From the NCBI RefSeq assembly GCF_019655055.1, contig NZ_BPFA01000026.1, positions 1-64,000 on the forward strand: 64,000 nucleotides of DNA. Reading direction: 5' to 3'. The stretch's first letter is position 1, and every line of letters begins with the position of its first letter. Positions 1 through 8,201 of this stretch are shown here, one piece after another. A model generated the notes under the pieces. It was given only the letters and a program-made list of their open reading frames with translations, was not told the DNA's origin and made no database searches. The position numbers and the translations under genes were made by a program. The DNA comes from Shewanella sp. MBTL60-112-B2. GTDB taxonomy: Bacteria > Pseudomonadota > Gammaproteobacteria > Enterobacterales > Shewanellaceae.

Positions 1-1
1 A

Positions 2-592
2 GCTATGGAGAAAGCGCTCATTGCGCTTTCTTTCAAGGAAGCTGAAGTCAATTTATGTACTAGGTATTTTGCCAACAACTTTGGAAAATCTCGCTTCCAT
101 CATGTTAAGCATTTCGTTAATAATCTACTCACTGTCGCTGAAGCAGAAAAAGCACTAATTGAGCAAGAAATTCTAAATGACTTTTCTAGACAATGTAAAA
201 GTCTATACCTAACTGCGGAGTTAACGCCTGGTTTTATAGAGTTAATCCAATCTTTACCAGGTGAAAAGTATGTTGCTAGCGGCTCAGAGCAAGGAGAGCT
301 GCGTGAAGTATTCAGGGCTAGAGGTTTAGAACAATATTTCGACGGCATATACGGTTCTCCCACAGCTAAAACAATATTGTTAGAAAACATATTAAAAGAA
401 AAATCTAATTCCAATGCCGTAATGGTAGGGGATGCGGTGTCAGACTTTGAAGCGAGTGTGGCAAATGGCATCGACTTCTTCTGTTATCTCCCCTACTCTA
501 ATGTTACTGATACGATGCAATCTTTATCGCAGGAGTACGACTTTACTATTCTCATGCATTGGCCAACATTACCTTCGAACAACCAAGTTTAG
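2..592 (+). CDS. HAD-superfamily phosphatase (subfamily IA type), 5' end cut by window
   Basis: The reading frame is open to the left edge, so the gene begins outside the window and the first ATG at base 5 is probably internal. The N-terminal DxD nucleophile motif of HAD phosphatases is not present in the visible part. HAD motif II is visible (VASGSEQGELREVF, with the conserved Ser), as is motif IV (VGDAVSDFEASVANGIDF, GD...D pattern typical of phosphoglycolate-phosphatase-like HAD-IA enzymes). It ends 12 bases before kdsB on the same strand and is probably cotranscribed with it. That pairing suggests it dephosphorylates a sugar phosphate in Kdo or another 2-keto-3-deoxy sugar pathway. This is inference: the motif IV form is not that of classical KdsC. 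Confidence 0.75.
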   Translation, partial: AMEKALIALSFKEAEVNLCTRYFANNFGKSRFHHVKHFVNNLLTVAEAEKALIEQEILNDFSRQCKSLYLTAELTPGFIELIQSLPGEKYVASGSEQGELREVFRARGLEQYFDGIYGSPTAKTILLENILKEKSNSNAVMVGDAVSDFEASVANGIDFFCYLPYSNVTDTMQSLSQEYDFTILMHWPTLPSNNQV

Positions 593-604
593 GAATCTTT
601 CTCA

Positions 605-1324
605 ATGAAGTACGCCGTTGTTATTCCAGCACGCTTTCAATCTAGCCGATTTCCCGGTAAGCCTCTTGTCGATATTCTTGGTAAATCAATGATTCAAAGG
701 GTATGGGAGCGTTGTTGCAAGGCCGTTGGTAAAGAGTTAGTTTATATTGCTACTGATAGTGAACAGATCCAAACCAGTTGCAATGCTTTTGGTGCTAAGG
801 TCATTATGACTTCAGCTAGTTGCTTAACTGGTACAGACCGCTTAGCGGAGGCTAATCAGCAGCTGAATTGTGACTTTATTATCAATGTTCAAGGTGATGA
901 GCCATTAATAAACCCTGAAGATATCTGTAATGTCATCGCAAGTTACAAAGCTAACCCTGATACTGTTATCAATGCCATGTGTCCGATCACCTCTGAGGAG
1001 GAATTTCGCTCCTTTACTGTCCCCAAAGTGACTGCCAGTAAGACTGGAAATTTACTTTATATGAGCCGCTCTCCAATCCCGGCTACGAAAACTAATGATT
1101 TTATTTTCGGTTTTAAACAGGTTTGCATCTATGCATTTTCTAAATCTCACTTACAGTTTTTCGCTTCTCATCAGCAAAAAACACCGATAGAACAGGTGGA
1201 AGATATTGAGATATTACGATTTCTAGAGAATGATATTCCAGTGCAAATGATAGAGGTTAAAAGCTCCAGTATCGCAGTCGATGTACCTAGTGATGTGAAT
1301 AAAGTAATAGAAGCACTGAGCTAA
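605..1324 (+). CDS. kdsB: 3-deoxy-manno-octulosonate cytidylyltransferase (CMP-Kdo synthetase)
   Basis: This cytoplasmic nucleotidyltransferase activates Kdo (or a close analogue) with CTP, giving the CMP-sugar used for LPS or capsule. The 239-residue length fits the family (E. coli KdsB is about 248). Visible signatures are the nucleotide-binding start VIPARFQSSRFPGKPL, GTDRLAE (family GT[ED]R..E), the metal-site motif NVQGDEPLI, SRSPIPA, and EDIEILR near the C-terminus followed by AVDVPSD. It sits 12 bases after the HAD phosphatase gene and converges on glycosyltransferase genes across a strong terminator. Shewanella LPS is known to carry 8-amino-Kdo, and KdsB-family enzymes can take that or capsule-specific Kdo (KpsU type), so the exact substrate is open. 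Confidence 0.88.
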   Translation: MKYAVVIPARFQSSRFPGKPLVDILGKSMIQRVWERCCKAVGKELVYIATDSEQIQTSCNAFGAKVIMTSASCLTGTDRLAEANQQLNCDFIINVQGDEPLINPEDICNVIASYKANPDTVINAMCPITSEEEFRSFTVPKVTASKTGNLLYMSRSPIPATKTNDFIFGFKQVCIYAFSKSHLQFFASHQQKTPIEQVEDIEILRFLENDIPVQMIEVKSSSIAVDVPSDVNKVIEALS

Positions 1325-1330
1325 AAGTAA

Positions 1331-1366
1331 TGACGGTTGCGAGTTCGCAGCAACCGTCAAAATTTT
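1331..1366. terminator. bidirectional intrinsic terminator between kdsB and the convergent glycosyltransferase
   Basis: A perfect 10-base stem (TGACGGTTGC at 1331-1340 with GCAACCGTCA at 1350-1359) has a 9-base loop and is followed by AAAATTTT. It lies exactly between two convergent genes, so it can end transcription from both. Confidence 0.85.
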
Positions 1367-2360
1367 AAATCTTCATGTTATTAATGTGGTCAGCGAGTTT
1401 CTTAGGAAATTTAAAGTAGCTTGGTGCCCTCGCGTAAACGACTTCACGGCAAAAGCCATTAAAACAAGCACCTGCTGTAGAATTCAAACTAATGACTTTA
1501 TTCACCTTTACATTGAGTATTGGCATAAGTTCACTAGGAAAACTGGGCTTTAAGATAATAGCTTTAGCAAAGTGGCGGCTATAGTCTGTCTGTTCTCTTG
1601 GATGAGGCTTAATAACTAAGCTTGCTTCCTCAATTCCCATATCCTCTACTAACTTTTTATACCCTGCAATCTTGTTTTCCTCGCTATAGCCTTTAGTTAT
1701 CTCACTCCAAGGTTGAGTAAACAGAATGCTATAGTTCGCATCAATTGAATTAAACTGCTGAGCATCAACATCCAAAACATCTAAAATTTCAGCTTTAGCA
1801 GTTAGCGACTTTTTCTCCCATAGTGAAAAGAAGTCAACCACTTCGATCTTATCAGCAAACTGTTTTAATGGATGATGAACAGTTTCTGCCATTATAAACT
1901 TATTGACTTTAGCCATCTTCTTTGGCTCTTTAAGGGTTAAAATTCCCAATAGTCCACGAGTTCTGTCACCATAAACCAACGCATTCCTCGTTGATGTTCC
2001 GTCCTCAATTTGCACACGCGGAGTACGTATCGTCCAGTTATTAACCTCTCTTGCATTTCCAATGCAGAGTTCATACTTTGAAAATAGCTTATGCTGCTCT
2101 CTTTTGCGCTTAAAGTAATTCAATACCCCATGCTTGAGTTTCGGCATAGGCTTAGGCATAAACTGTTCGCTTTCCTCTAGTAAAGTTGCATACTTTTCTA
2201 ATCTTGGCAGTGTTGATTTAGCAATTCGATCTCCGAAAATAAGAAAATCTTTTTCCTTCCAACCATCATCACAAACTAAATAAAGAAATAAGCTGAAATA
2301 AGTATTTTCAAATACCAAAACTCGATTCGAGTCTATTCCTATCTTTTCTAAGACATTCAT
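1365..2360 (-). CDS. GT-B glycosyltransferase with bacterial sialyltransferase-type motifs
   Basis: The 331-residue protein has no signal peptide and is presumably cytoplasmic or peripheral. Three motifs shared by bacterial sialyltransferases of families GT38, GT52 and GT80 are present in the usual order: an acidic D/E-D/E-G element (EDG at residues 119-121), an HP element (KPHPRE, His 253 and Pro 254), and a Ser-Thr element (SLNST, 291-295). In those families the motifs bind CMP and the acceptor, so a CMP-activated donor is likely, and the neighbouring kdsB makes such a donor. It lies three bases after the CDP-glycerol-type transferase gene on the same strand, so the two are cotranscribed. 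Overall similarity to characterised enzymes could not be tested, and donor and acceptor are unknown. Confidence 0.6.
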   Translation of the reverse strand: MNVLEKIGIDSNRVLVFENTYFSLFLYLVCDDGWKEKDFLIFGDRIAKSTLPRLEKYATLLEESEQFMPKPMPKLKHGVLNYFKRKREQHKLFSKYELCIGNAREVNNWTIRTPRVQIEDGTSTRNALVYGDRTRGLLGILTLKEPKKMAKVNKFIMAETVHHPLKQFADKIEVVDFFSLWEKKSLTAKAEILDVLDVDAQQFNSIDANYSILFTQPWSEITKGYSEENKIAGYKKLVEDMGIEEASLVIKPHPREQTDYSRHFAKAIILKPSFPSELMPILNVKVNKVISLNSTAGACFNGFCREVVYARAPSYFKFPKKLADHINNMKI

Positions 2361-2363
2361 TCT

Positions 2364-3443
2364 TTATAACTTCCAATAACCGAGTTTTTTACGCATTTTC
2401 AGGTGACGTAAAAAGTTCATCGGTTTAGATTTAAGATCAGCAAGACCATTACCAATCAATTCATCAACAGCAGCTAATACTCGCTTACTCGAAAGCCCAT
2501 CGCGATATGGATGGACGTAATTACAATAGCGGTTAATTTGATTCATCAGCTCTGCAGGATGACTCAGCGCTTCTGCTAATGCAGGCTCAATATCTTCCAA
2601 GCGATTAACATTCACCAGATGTGAGCCTTTTGTCTGATTATTAAAAGTCACCACGGGTTTACCTTGCAGCAAAAACATAATCAAAATCGATGATGTATCG
2701 CAAAGCATCACATCGGCAGCCTGCAATAATGGTAGGACATTATCCGTTTCAACAAATCTCAAGTTTTCGTTTTCAAGCGCTTTATATTTATCAATGATCT
2801 CTTGGTTCATTTTAGGATGGAACTGCACCAGCCAACGCCAGTTTCCTTGCTGTGATAAAGTCTTAATTTTCTCATATATTACAGGCGCGCACGACAAATT
2901 GCGCGAGAATGTAGAGCAAAGTAAAACGACAGGACGGTTATCACCCTCAACAGCATAAGGCTGCTCTAGCTCGGAGTGGAACATGGGATCCAGTGTCGCC
3001 CAACCGGTTTCAACAACCTTAAATGTACCTATTTTTTCGGCCAACTGTTTAAAAGGAATAGTAGCCTCTGGCCCTTGGGTACAGTAAAGATCAAAGCAAT
3101 CACGAATTTCAAAGTGATCGACACGCCCCCTACGGTTCAGCTTGCCTGCATTAAACCCATGAAATACTCCGACTTTAACGCCGGGGATAAAGCTAGGCAC
3201 CACGTTTCCAGGTACGAAAACAGCGTCAGGCTTCCAAGCCTTGACCTCTTCAACAGTTAGCAGTCTTTTTTCTGTTGCCTTTAAAAATGCAGGGTTGACC
3301 TCTTCGCCTTCTAGAAACCAACAAACTTCATCACCTCTAGCCAATATCTCTGCTTGCAGCGGTCTTAACATGGCATATGAATAATTTTGCCCAATATACA
3401 GCAGATAACGTTTGTTGTTTGTACTCACAACAATTCCCCTCAC
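2364..3443 (-). CDS. CDP-glycerol glycerophosphotransferase-like GT-B transferase
   Basis: The 359-residue protein resembles the catalytic half of TagB/TagF-type transferases (Glyphos_transf family), which move polyol phosphate from a CDP-polyol onto a surface glycan. Supporting segments are WLVQFHPKMN (the family's conserved HP element), ADVMLCDTSSILIMFLLQGKPVV (the D-x-SS element before the KPV strand) and a C-terminal basic stretch (LRHLKMRKKLGYWKL) that may bind membrane. There is no signal peptide. It stands directly upstream of the sialyltransferase-like gene in one minus-strand operon, so the pair probably decorates the same capsule or O-chain. No CDP-glycerol synthetase (tagD type) is visible in the window, so the real donor is uncertain. 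Confidence 0.7.
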   Translation of the reverse strand: MRGIVVSTNNKRYLLYIGQNYSYAMLRPLQAEILARGDEVCWFLEGEEVNPAFLKATEKRLLTVEEVKAWKPDAVFVPGNVVPSFIPGVKVGVFHGFNAGKLNRRGRVDHFEIRDCFDLYCTQGPEATIPFKQLAEKIGTFKVVETGWATLDPMFHSELEQPYAVEGDNRPVVLLCSTFSRNLSCAPVIYEKIKTLSQQGNWRWLVQFHPKMNQEIIDKYKALENENLRFVETDNVLPLLQAADVMLCDTSSILIMFLLQGKPVVTFNNQTKGSHLVNVNRLEDIEPALAEALSHPAELMNQINRYCNYVHPYRDGLSSKRVLAAVDELIGNGLADLKSKPMNFLRHLKMRKKLGYWKL

Positions 3444-3457
3444 ACACTTTTCAATGC

Positions 3458-3634
3458 TTATTTAACCAATGCCAAGTATTCTTGAGCAATCCGTGCTGCT
3501 TGTACTTTTGCCAAAATATCGACTTCTACCAATGATGTTGGCGATTCGAATATCCTATCTAATATATTTACCGGTATCGCTAGGCAATACACTGGACTAA
3601 CAGTGTCTATAGTCTGAACGAATAAAGCCCACAT
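3458..3634 (-). other. possible 58-residue small ORF or gene remnant in the 217-base gap
   Basis: On the minus strand an ATG at 3634 opens 58 codons ending in TAA at 3458-3460. The C-terminal part (LVEVDILAKVQAARIAQEYLALVK, written here only as its helical flavour: alternating hydrophobic and charged residues) looks protein-like. The frame stays open upstream of the ATG into the preceding gene in another frame. No Shine-Dalgarno sequence precedes the ATG. It could be a decayed remnant of a surface-polysaccharide gene or a chance ORF. Confidence 0.2.
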
Positions 3635-3660
3635 ACGGATATGGGAAAAAACAATCTTTA

Positions 3661-4743
3661 TTACTGAACGCCAAATTTACTCTGAAATAACTGCGTTATA
3701 AGATTCATCCCCATATCTAGCCCGTTAACACAGCCACTATGTGCTAAGGATGTCTCTAACTGCTGCAAATTATCAGCCTGCATCAAGTTAATAACGCCAT
3801 CAGAGATACTCTGCGCCTCACTATCACTGCATAGAGTTAAGCCGCTATTTTCACAAACTTTTAGTCTGTGGTGCTGGTCCTTCGATACCGCTACAGATAA
3901 GGTCGGTTTCTTTAAAGCAATGGCCTGCAGTAGCGTATCGCCGCCGCTTAATACGGCGACTTTTGCCGCATCGAGTAGATCGATGAATGCCCCATGCTCC
4001 AACTCGTTTATAGCAATAACGCCCTCGGCTTCAGTCATAGAGTCTGGATAGTTAGGCCCGTAAACTATAACGCAGGGGAGCTTAGTCGCTCGATACATAT
4101 TGGCGGCAGCGAGAGCAAATTCTTCAACAATAAAGCCTCGGCGATTAGCGTGTCCTCCTGAGCCTGCGTTGAGTAAAATAAACTCACCAGCAGTTAGGCC
4201 ATACTTACCTAGAAGAGTAGCTTGATTCTTGGGGTTAGGGTTAACAAAAATTGGCCCAGTTACTGTTGGCTCTGGCTTTTCAATTAACCTCAATTTTAGT
4301 CTGTCTAGCCAACTAATTGGGCCTATAACGAATTCAGGCTGTACCACCCAATGGCTATCGGTTACCCGCGCGCGCAATATTTTCATTCCCCTACTGCGCT
4401 TACGCTTATGCTGACTGATGAAAATAACTTTTGCCCCCAGCTTATTCGCATGGGTCAGTTGTGAGCGTCGACCCGATGCATCAAAAATAACAAAGTCTGG
4501 CTGGAAGAAAGACATAAAGTCATTAACCGCTTTAATATCCTTTGTGGGAGTATCGTCTAAAAGTGCTGCTGGATAAGGACAAGTAGAGGCATAAGGCGCA
4601 TGACGACTTAAAATAAATTGAATTGTTGCATCAGGCCAGCGTCGCTTCACTTCGTTAGCGACAATCAATGATCGCATGTACTCACCGACTCCCTCGGGAG
4701 AAGATACGGGTACAAAAAGAAATTTTGGAGATCTTAGGGTCAT
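3661..4743 (-). CDS. MurG/PseG-like GT-B glycosyltransferase, unassigned
   Basis: The 360-residue protein looks like a GT-B fold enzyme. The N-terminal half begins with a nucleotide-free Rossmann strand (KFLFVPVSSPEGVGEYMRSL, the glycine-rich start typical of MurG/GT28 relatives). The C-terminal half carries FILLNAGSGGHANRRGF, comparable to the donor-binding glycine loop, and AKVAVLSGGDTLLQAIALKKPTL, which matches the GG...E/Q..A...P element that holds the nucleotide-sugar in GT28 enzymes. There is no signal peptide or membrane segment. It is read in the same direction as the flanking GT9 and CDP-glycerol-type genes, so it is likely part of the same LPS core or capsule pathway. The sugar transferred cannot be told. 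Confidence 0.65.
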   Translation of the reverse strand: MTLRSPKFLFVPVSSPEGVGEYMRSLIVANEVKRRWPDATIQFILSRHAPYASTCPYPAALLDDTPTKDIKAVNDFMSFFQPDFVIFDASGRRSQLTHANKLGAKVIFISQHKRKRSRGMKILRARVTDSHWVVQPEFVIGPISWLDRLKLRLIEKPEPTVTGPIFVNPNPKNQATLLGKYGLTAGEFILLNAGSGGHANRRGFIVEEFALAAANMYRATKLPCVIVYGPNYPDSMTEAEGVIAINELEHGAFIDLLDAAKVAVLSGGDTLLQAIALKKPTLSVAVSKDQHHRLKVCENSGLTLCSDSEAQSISDGVINLMQADNLQQLETSLAHSGCVNGLDMGMNLITQLFQSKFGVQ

Positions 4744-4806
4744 TGAATCAACTCATCAAACTACGAAGAAGTATTATGCTTTGGGCATACTAACAAAAAT
4801 TTTTGC

Positions 4807-5889
4807 TCACGGTTGATCTAACAAACGATTTAACTGAACGATAACACTTTCAACATCAATCCTCTCCATTAAATCTCCCCCCTTTGCGCGCTTGCCCCAA
4901 GGGATAGCAATATCAGGGTTCTGCTGAGCAATCACTTCATCGTAAACGCTAACGACTGAATCTAAGCAGGTATAAGGCCCTGTACGTCCAGGATTTGAAT
5001 GGGCATATAAACCAATAACTGGCGTACCTTGAGTCACAGCCATGTGTGCAGGGCCTGTATCAGGTGCCAATACCACACTCGCTTGTTTAAGTATTGCTAA
5101 CAGTTGCAGCAAAGTCGTTTTACCGACTTGGTTTTCTAACTCTGATTTAGCTGCGCTCTGAATATTGTCAGCAAGCTCTCGCTCAAGTACGGTTGGGCCA
5201 CCACATAAGATGACTCGATAACCTTTCGCTACCGCATAATCTGCCACCGCAGCATAGCGTTCAGGCAACCAGTTTCGTTCAGCTTTACTGGCTGCAGCGC
5301 AAATAACCAATACTCGCGTGTTGCTAGGAATAAGCGTCTCGGCAAATTCAGTGTCAATCGCAGGGACAGGTATATTCCAACTAGGAGTCAAGTCTGTCAC
5401 TCCGACAGCCTTAGCAAACCCCATAAACCCCTCTAATACATGTGGTGTGGCTTGAGGTTCAATATGGCGATTAGTTACCAACCATTGGCCTTCTTTGGCT
5501 CTAAAACGATCGAAGCCAATACGAGTTTTAGCAGAGATAGCTAATGAGGCAATCGTCGCGCGCAGGGCGATCTGCATATGCAGTAACACATCGAACTTAC
5601 GACCCTTAAGGGCTTGCTTCAAGTTGAAGTAACTGCGCCAGCCTTGTGATTTATCAAAAACCACAAACTCCACCCCTTCAAGATGCTTCAGCAGTTGATA
5701 CTCAACCTTACCCAAAATCCAAGTGATTTTAAGCTGTGGATAGCGGCGCTGAATAGCCTGCACCATAGCCACTGCATGACAAACATCGCCTATTGCCGAC
5801 AGCCTTAATAGACATAAAGACTCTGCGTTGCTTAAATCTATACTGTTTGATTTAGCGTTCTGATTGTCACTTGAAGTTGATAGGCTCAT
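4807..5889 (-). CDS. GT9 family LPS heptosyltransferase-like glycosyltransferase
   Basis: Heptosyltransferases add ADP-L-glycero-D-manno-heptose to the LPS inner core at the inner face of the cytoplasmic membrane. The GT9 signs are the N-terminal LLRLSAIGDVCHAVAMVQAI (family R-x-x-x-GD.....P/V), the middle element VLVICAAASKAERNWLPERYAAV (the donor-binding region with the conserved Lys and W-P), and VVLAPDTGPAHMAVTQGTPVIGLYA (the signature D-[ST]GP-x-H-x-A with G-x-P-x-x-x-L-[FY]). The length of 360 fits the family. It diverges from kdkA with 85 bases between, which is consistent with an LPS core locus. WaaC, WaaF or WaaQ-like specificity cannot be separated by eye. Confidence 0.82.
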   Translation of the reverse strand: MSLSTSSDNQNAKSNSIDLSNAESLCLLRLSAIGDVCHAVAMVQAIQRRYPQLKITWILGKVEYQLLKHLEGVEFVVFDKSQGWRSYFNLKQALKGRKFDVLLHMQIALRATIASLAISAKTRIGFDRFRAKEGQWLVTNRHIEPQATPHVLEGFMGFAKAVGVTDLTPSWNIPVPAIDTEFAETLIPSNTRVLVICAAASKAERNWLPERYAAVADYAVAKGYRVILCGGPTVLERELADNIQSAAKSELENQVGKTTLLQLLAILKQASVVLAPDTGPAHMAVTQGTPVIGLYAHSNPGRTGPYTCLDSVVSVYDEVIAQQNPDIAIPWGKRAKGGDLMERIDVESVIVQLNRLLDQP

Positions 5890-5974
5890 TAGTGCTCGAA
5901 GGTTATTTAGCGCAATCCACCGATCTTAATGTAGAATGCCTGTAGGTTCCACGCTTTAACTTACAATTCTATCT

Positions 5975-6706
5975 ATGAAGTATAAAAAAACCGCCAAAGG
6001 CAGTATCGCTTATTGCCAACATACACCATCAAGCATCGAACCTAGCTGGTTTGGCGCCGACTTTTGGCGTGAGCAATCTGCCATTACCGGCTCATCTAAA
6101 GGCCGTTATACCACATGGTTTGTCGATGCAAGCAGCATTGATGAAGGGCAAAACCAGTGGGTGCTTCGTCACTACTATCGTGGTGGTTTGATAGAAAAGA
6201 TTAGCCGCGACCAATACCTATTTACTGGTTTAGAGAAAACTCGTGCTGTGGCTGAATTAGCCTTATTGGAAACCTTATTTGAGCAAGGGTTTGCGGTACC
6301 TAAACCGATTGCTGCCAATGTTGAGCGTTCAGGTCTATTCTACCGAGCAGACTTGATAATAGAGCGAGTAGAAGGTGCCGAAGACCTAGTCGCTCGTTTA
6401 AGCAAAAGTGCTATGCCTGATGAACAGTGGCAAACACTGGGGGAAACCATCGCCCAGTTCCACAACCATGGTGTGTATCACGCAGATCTCAATGCGAAGA
6501 ATATCCTTATCTGCGCAGACAAATTCTATCTTATTGATTTTGACCGTGGCGAGCTAAGGCAAAGCAACTGTCAATGGCAACAAGCCAATATGAGTCGCCT
6601 GCTACGCTCCTTTAGAAAAGAACTCGGCAAACTGCCTAGCCTCGCATTTAGCGAAGACAACTGGCAGCAGCTGCATCAAGGCTATTTAGCCAAGCTCAAC
6701 CAGTAG
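5975..6706 (+). CDS. kdkA: 3-deoxy-D-manno-octulosonic acid kinase
   Basis: KdkA phosphorylates the 4-OH of Kdo in lipid A-Kdo, as known from Haemophilus and Vibrio, where a single Kdo is phosphorylated. The protein has 243 residues and a eukaryote-like kinase fold. The catalytic loop is NHGVYHADLNAKNIL (HxDxxxxN) and the metal-binding segment is LIDFDRGELR (DFD in place of DFG). These and the length match the family. It is divergent from the GT9 gene and convergent with waaA, an arrangement that places Kdo transfer and Kdo phosphorylation side by side. The ATG at 5975 has no clear Shine-Dalgarno sequence, but no better in-frame start is seen. Confidence 0.9.
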   Translation: MKYKKTAKGSIAYCQHTPSSIEPSWFGADFWREQSAITGSSKGRYTTWFVDASSIDEGQNQWVLRHYYRGGLIEKISRDQYLFTGLEKTRAVAELALLETLFEQGFAVPKPIAANVERSGLFYRADLIIERVEGAEDLVARLSKSAMPDEQWQTLGETIAQFHNHGVYHADLNAKNILICADKFYLIDFDRGELRQSNCQWQQANMSRLLRSFRKELGKLPSLAFSEDNWQQLHQGYLAKLNQ

Positions 6707-6726
6707 TGTTAGCAGTCAAATTTAAT

Positions 6727-6756
6727 AAAAAAGGTCAGTACAAAGCTGACCTTTTT
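6727..6756. terminator. bidirectional intrinsic terminator between kdkA and waaA
   Basis: AAAAAAGGTCAG (6727-6738) pairs with CTGACCTTTTT (6746-6756) around a 7-base loop. The A-run on one side and the T-run on the other make it usable in both directions between two convergent genes. Confidence 0.88.
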
Positions 6757-6775
6757 ACTGATATCACTTACCACA

Positions 6776-8041
6776 CTAACGCTGAATATAACTTTCCACT
6801 ACTGCCAGCTGCTTAGCCAGCGATCCACGGTTCTGCTCAACCACAGATTTTGCTGCCTCACTCGCTTGGCGATAAGCCTTTTTATCATCAAACAAGTAAA
6901 TCAAGTTATTGGCTAATGCTTCACTTGAATCAACAATTTTTAGTCCACCAGCAGAGACAAGTAGCTCAGTAATTTCAACAAAATCTCGGTAATTAGGCCC
7001 CATCATCACAGGCAGTCCCAACGCAGCAGGTTCAAGCGGGTTGTGACCACCATGCACAATCAGTGAGCCCCCGACAATAGCTTGGTCGGCAGCAGCATAA
7101 AAGGTCAGTAACTCTCCCATAGTGTCACCTAACACCACTTGAGTTTCAGCTGACAGCTGCGCAGCAGAGCTACGCCTAACTAAGGCTAACCCAGCGGATT
7201 TTACGGCTAAGGCGGCAGCATCAAACTGCTCAGGATGGCGTGGTACCATAACCATCAAGGCATCAGGGAATTTGGCAAGCAACTGCTGATGCGCTGCAAT
7301 CAAGCAATCAAACTCACCCGGATGTACAGAGCCTGCAACCCAAACAGGCTTATCAGTTGCCTGCCATTGTTGCCTAAGCGCTTTCGCCGTATTAATACGT
7401 TGCTCATCGATACTGATATCAAACTTTAAGCTACCACAAACACTGACTCGCTCAGGCGCAACACCTAAAGCAATAAAGCGTTCTGCTGCCTGCTGCGACT
7501 GCGCCGCAATACCATCAAGTTGCTTAAGCATCGGCGTTGTGAGCTTGTGATGCTTTCGGTATGAATCTGCCGACTTTTGCGACAAACGTGCATTGGCTAA
7601 TAAAACCTGTGACTCAGCCCGCTTAAGATAATGAATTAAATTAGGCCAGAGCTCTGTCTCCATTATAATGCAGCACTTGGGTGCAACTTGCTTAACGAAT
7701 CGCTTAGCACACCAAGCGAGATCAAAAGGCAGATAGCAATGCTGCACGCTTGAGCCAAATGCTTTAACGACCTCGGCCGATCCCGTTGGACTGGTAGTGG
7801 TAATCGTAATCTCTAGCTCTGGGTGCCGCTGCTGGATCTGCTTGATCAGCGGAATTGCCGCTAAGGTCTCTCCCATTGATACAGAATGGACCAAGAGGTC
7901 GGTTTGCTTTAATGATTTAAAACCGAAACGCTCACTCCAACGGCCACGATAATCTTTGCTTTTAAAAGCACGCACCGCAAGATACACCAGTAACAGAGGA
8001 CTAATTAGATATAAAGCTAAAGAATAGAGACTACGATTCAT
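6776..8041 (-). CDS. waaA: 3-deoxy-D-manno-octulosonic acid transferase (Kdo transferase)
   Basis: WaaA transfers Kdo from CMP-Kdo to lipid IVA at the inner membrane. The N-terminus is a membrane anchor (SLALYLISPLLLVYLAVRAF). It is followed by a basic amphipathic stretch (RWSERFGF) and the HSVSMGE catalytic element (Glu 58, equivalent to the family's essential N-terminal glutamate). Later elements are VLLANARLSQKSADSY, WVAGSVHPGE, MVPRHPEQF and GGSLIVHGGHNPLEPAALGLPVMMGP, all classical for GT30. The start at 8041 gives 421 residues, close to E. coli's 425. The longer open frame to 8149 adds 36 non-conserved residues and would run into the divergent promoter region, so it was not used. Confidence 0.93.
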   Translation of the reverse strand: MNRSLYSLALYLISPLLLVYLAVRAFKSKDYRGRWSERFGFKSLKQTDLLVHSVSMGETLAAIPLIKQIQQRHPELEITITTTSPTGSAEVVKAFGSSVQHCYLPFDLAWCAKRFVKQVAPKCCIIMETELWPNLIHYLKRAESQVLLANARLSQKSADSYRKHHKLTTPMLKQLDGIAAQSQQAAERFIALGVAPERVSVCGSLKFDISIDEQRINTAKALRQQWQATDKPVWVAGSVHPGEFDCLIAAHQQLLAKFPDALMVMVPRHPEQFDAAALAVKSAGLALVRRSSAAQLSAETQVVLGDTMGELLTFYAAADQAIVGGSLIVHGGHNPLEPAALGLPVMMGPNYRDFVEITELLVSAGGLKIVDSSEALANNLIYLFDDKKAYRQASEAAKSVVEQNRGSLAKQLAVVESYIQR

Positions 8042-8201
8042 CAAATTGGCTACTTTGTTGCGTTTTACTTGAACAATTGCGTTAATGCTAACATGATAGT
8101 CAAGCCTTAACGTAATGACACTTGTGTGATTAGGCATAAATAGAGGCAATTATCGGTCAAGTGCGAGCCAAGCAAGTGATACAGAATATTAACCATTTAG
8201 G

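Noticed and set aside
6776..8149. Longer waaA frame starting at 8149
   Set aside because: The extra 36 residues are unlike other WaaA and would occupy the divergent promoter space; the ATG at 8041 gives the family length.
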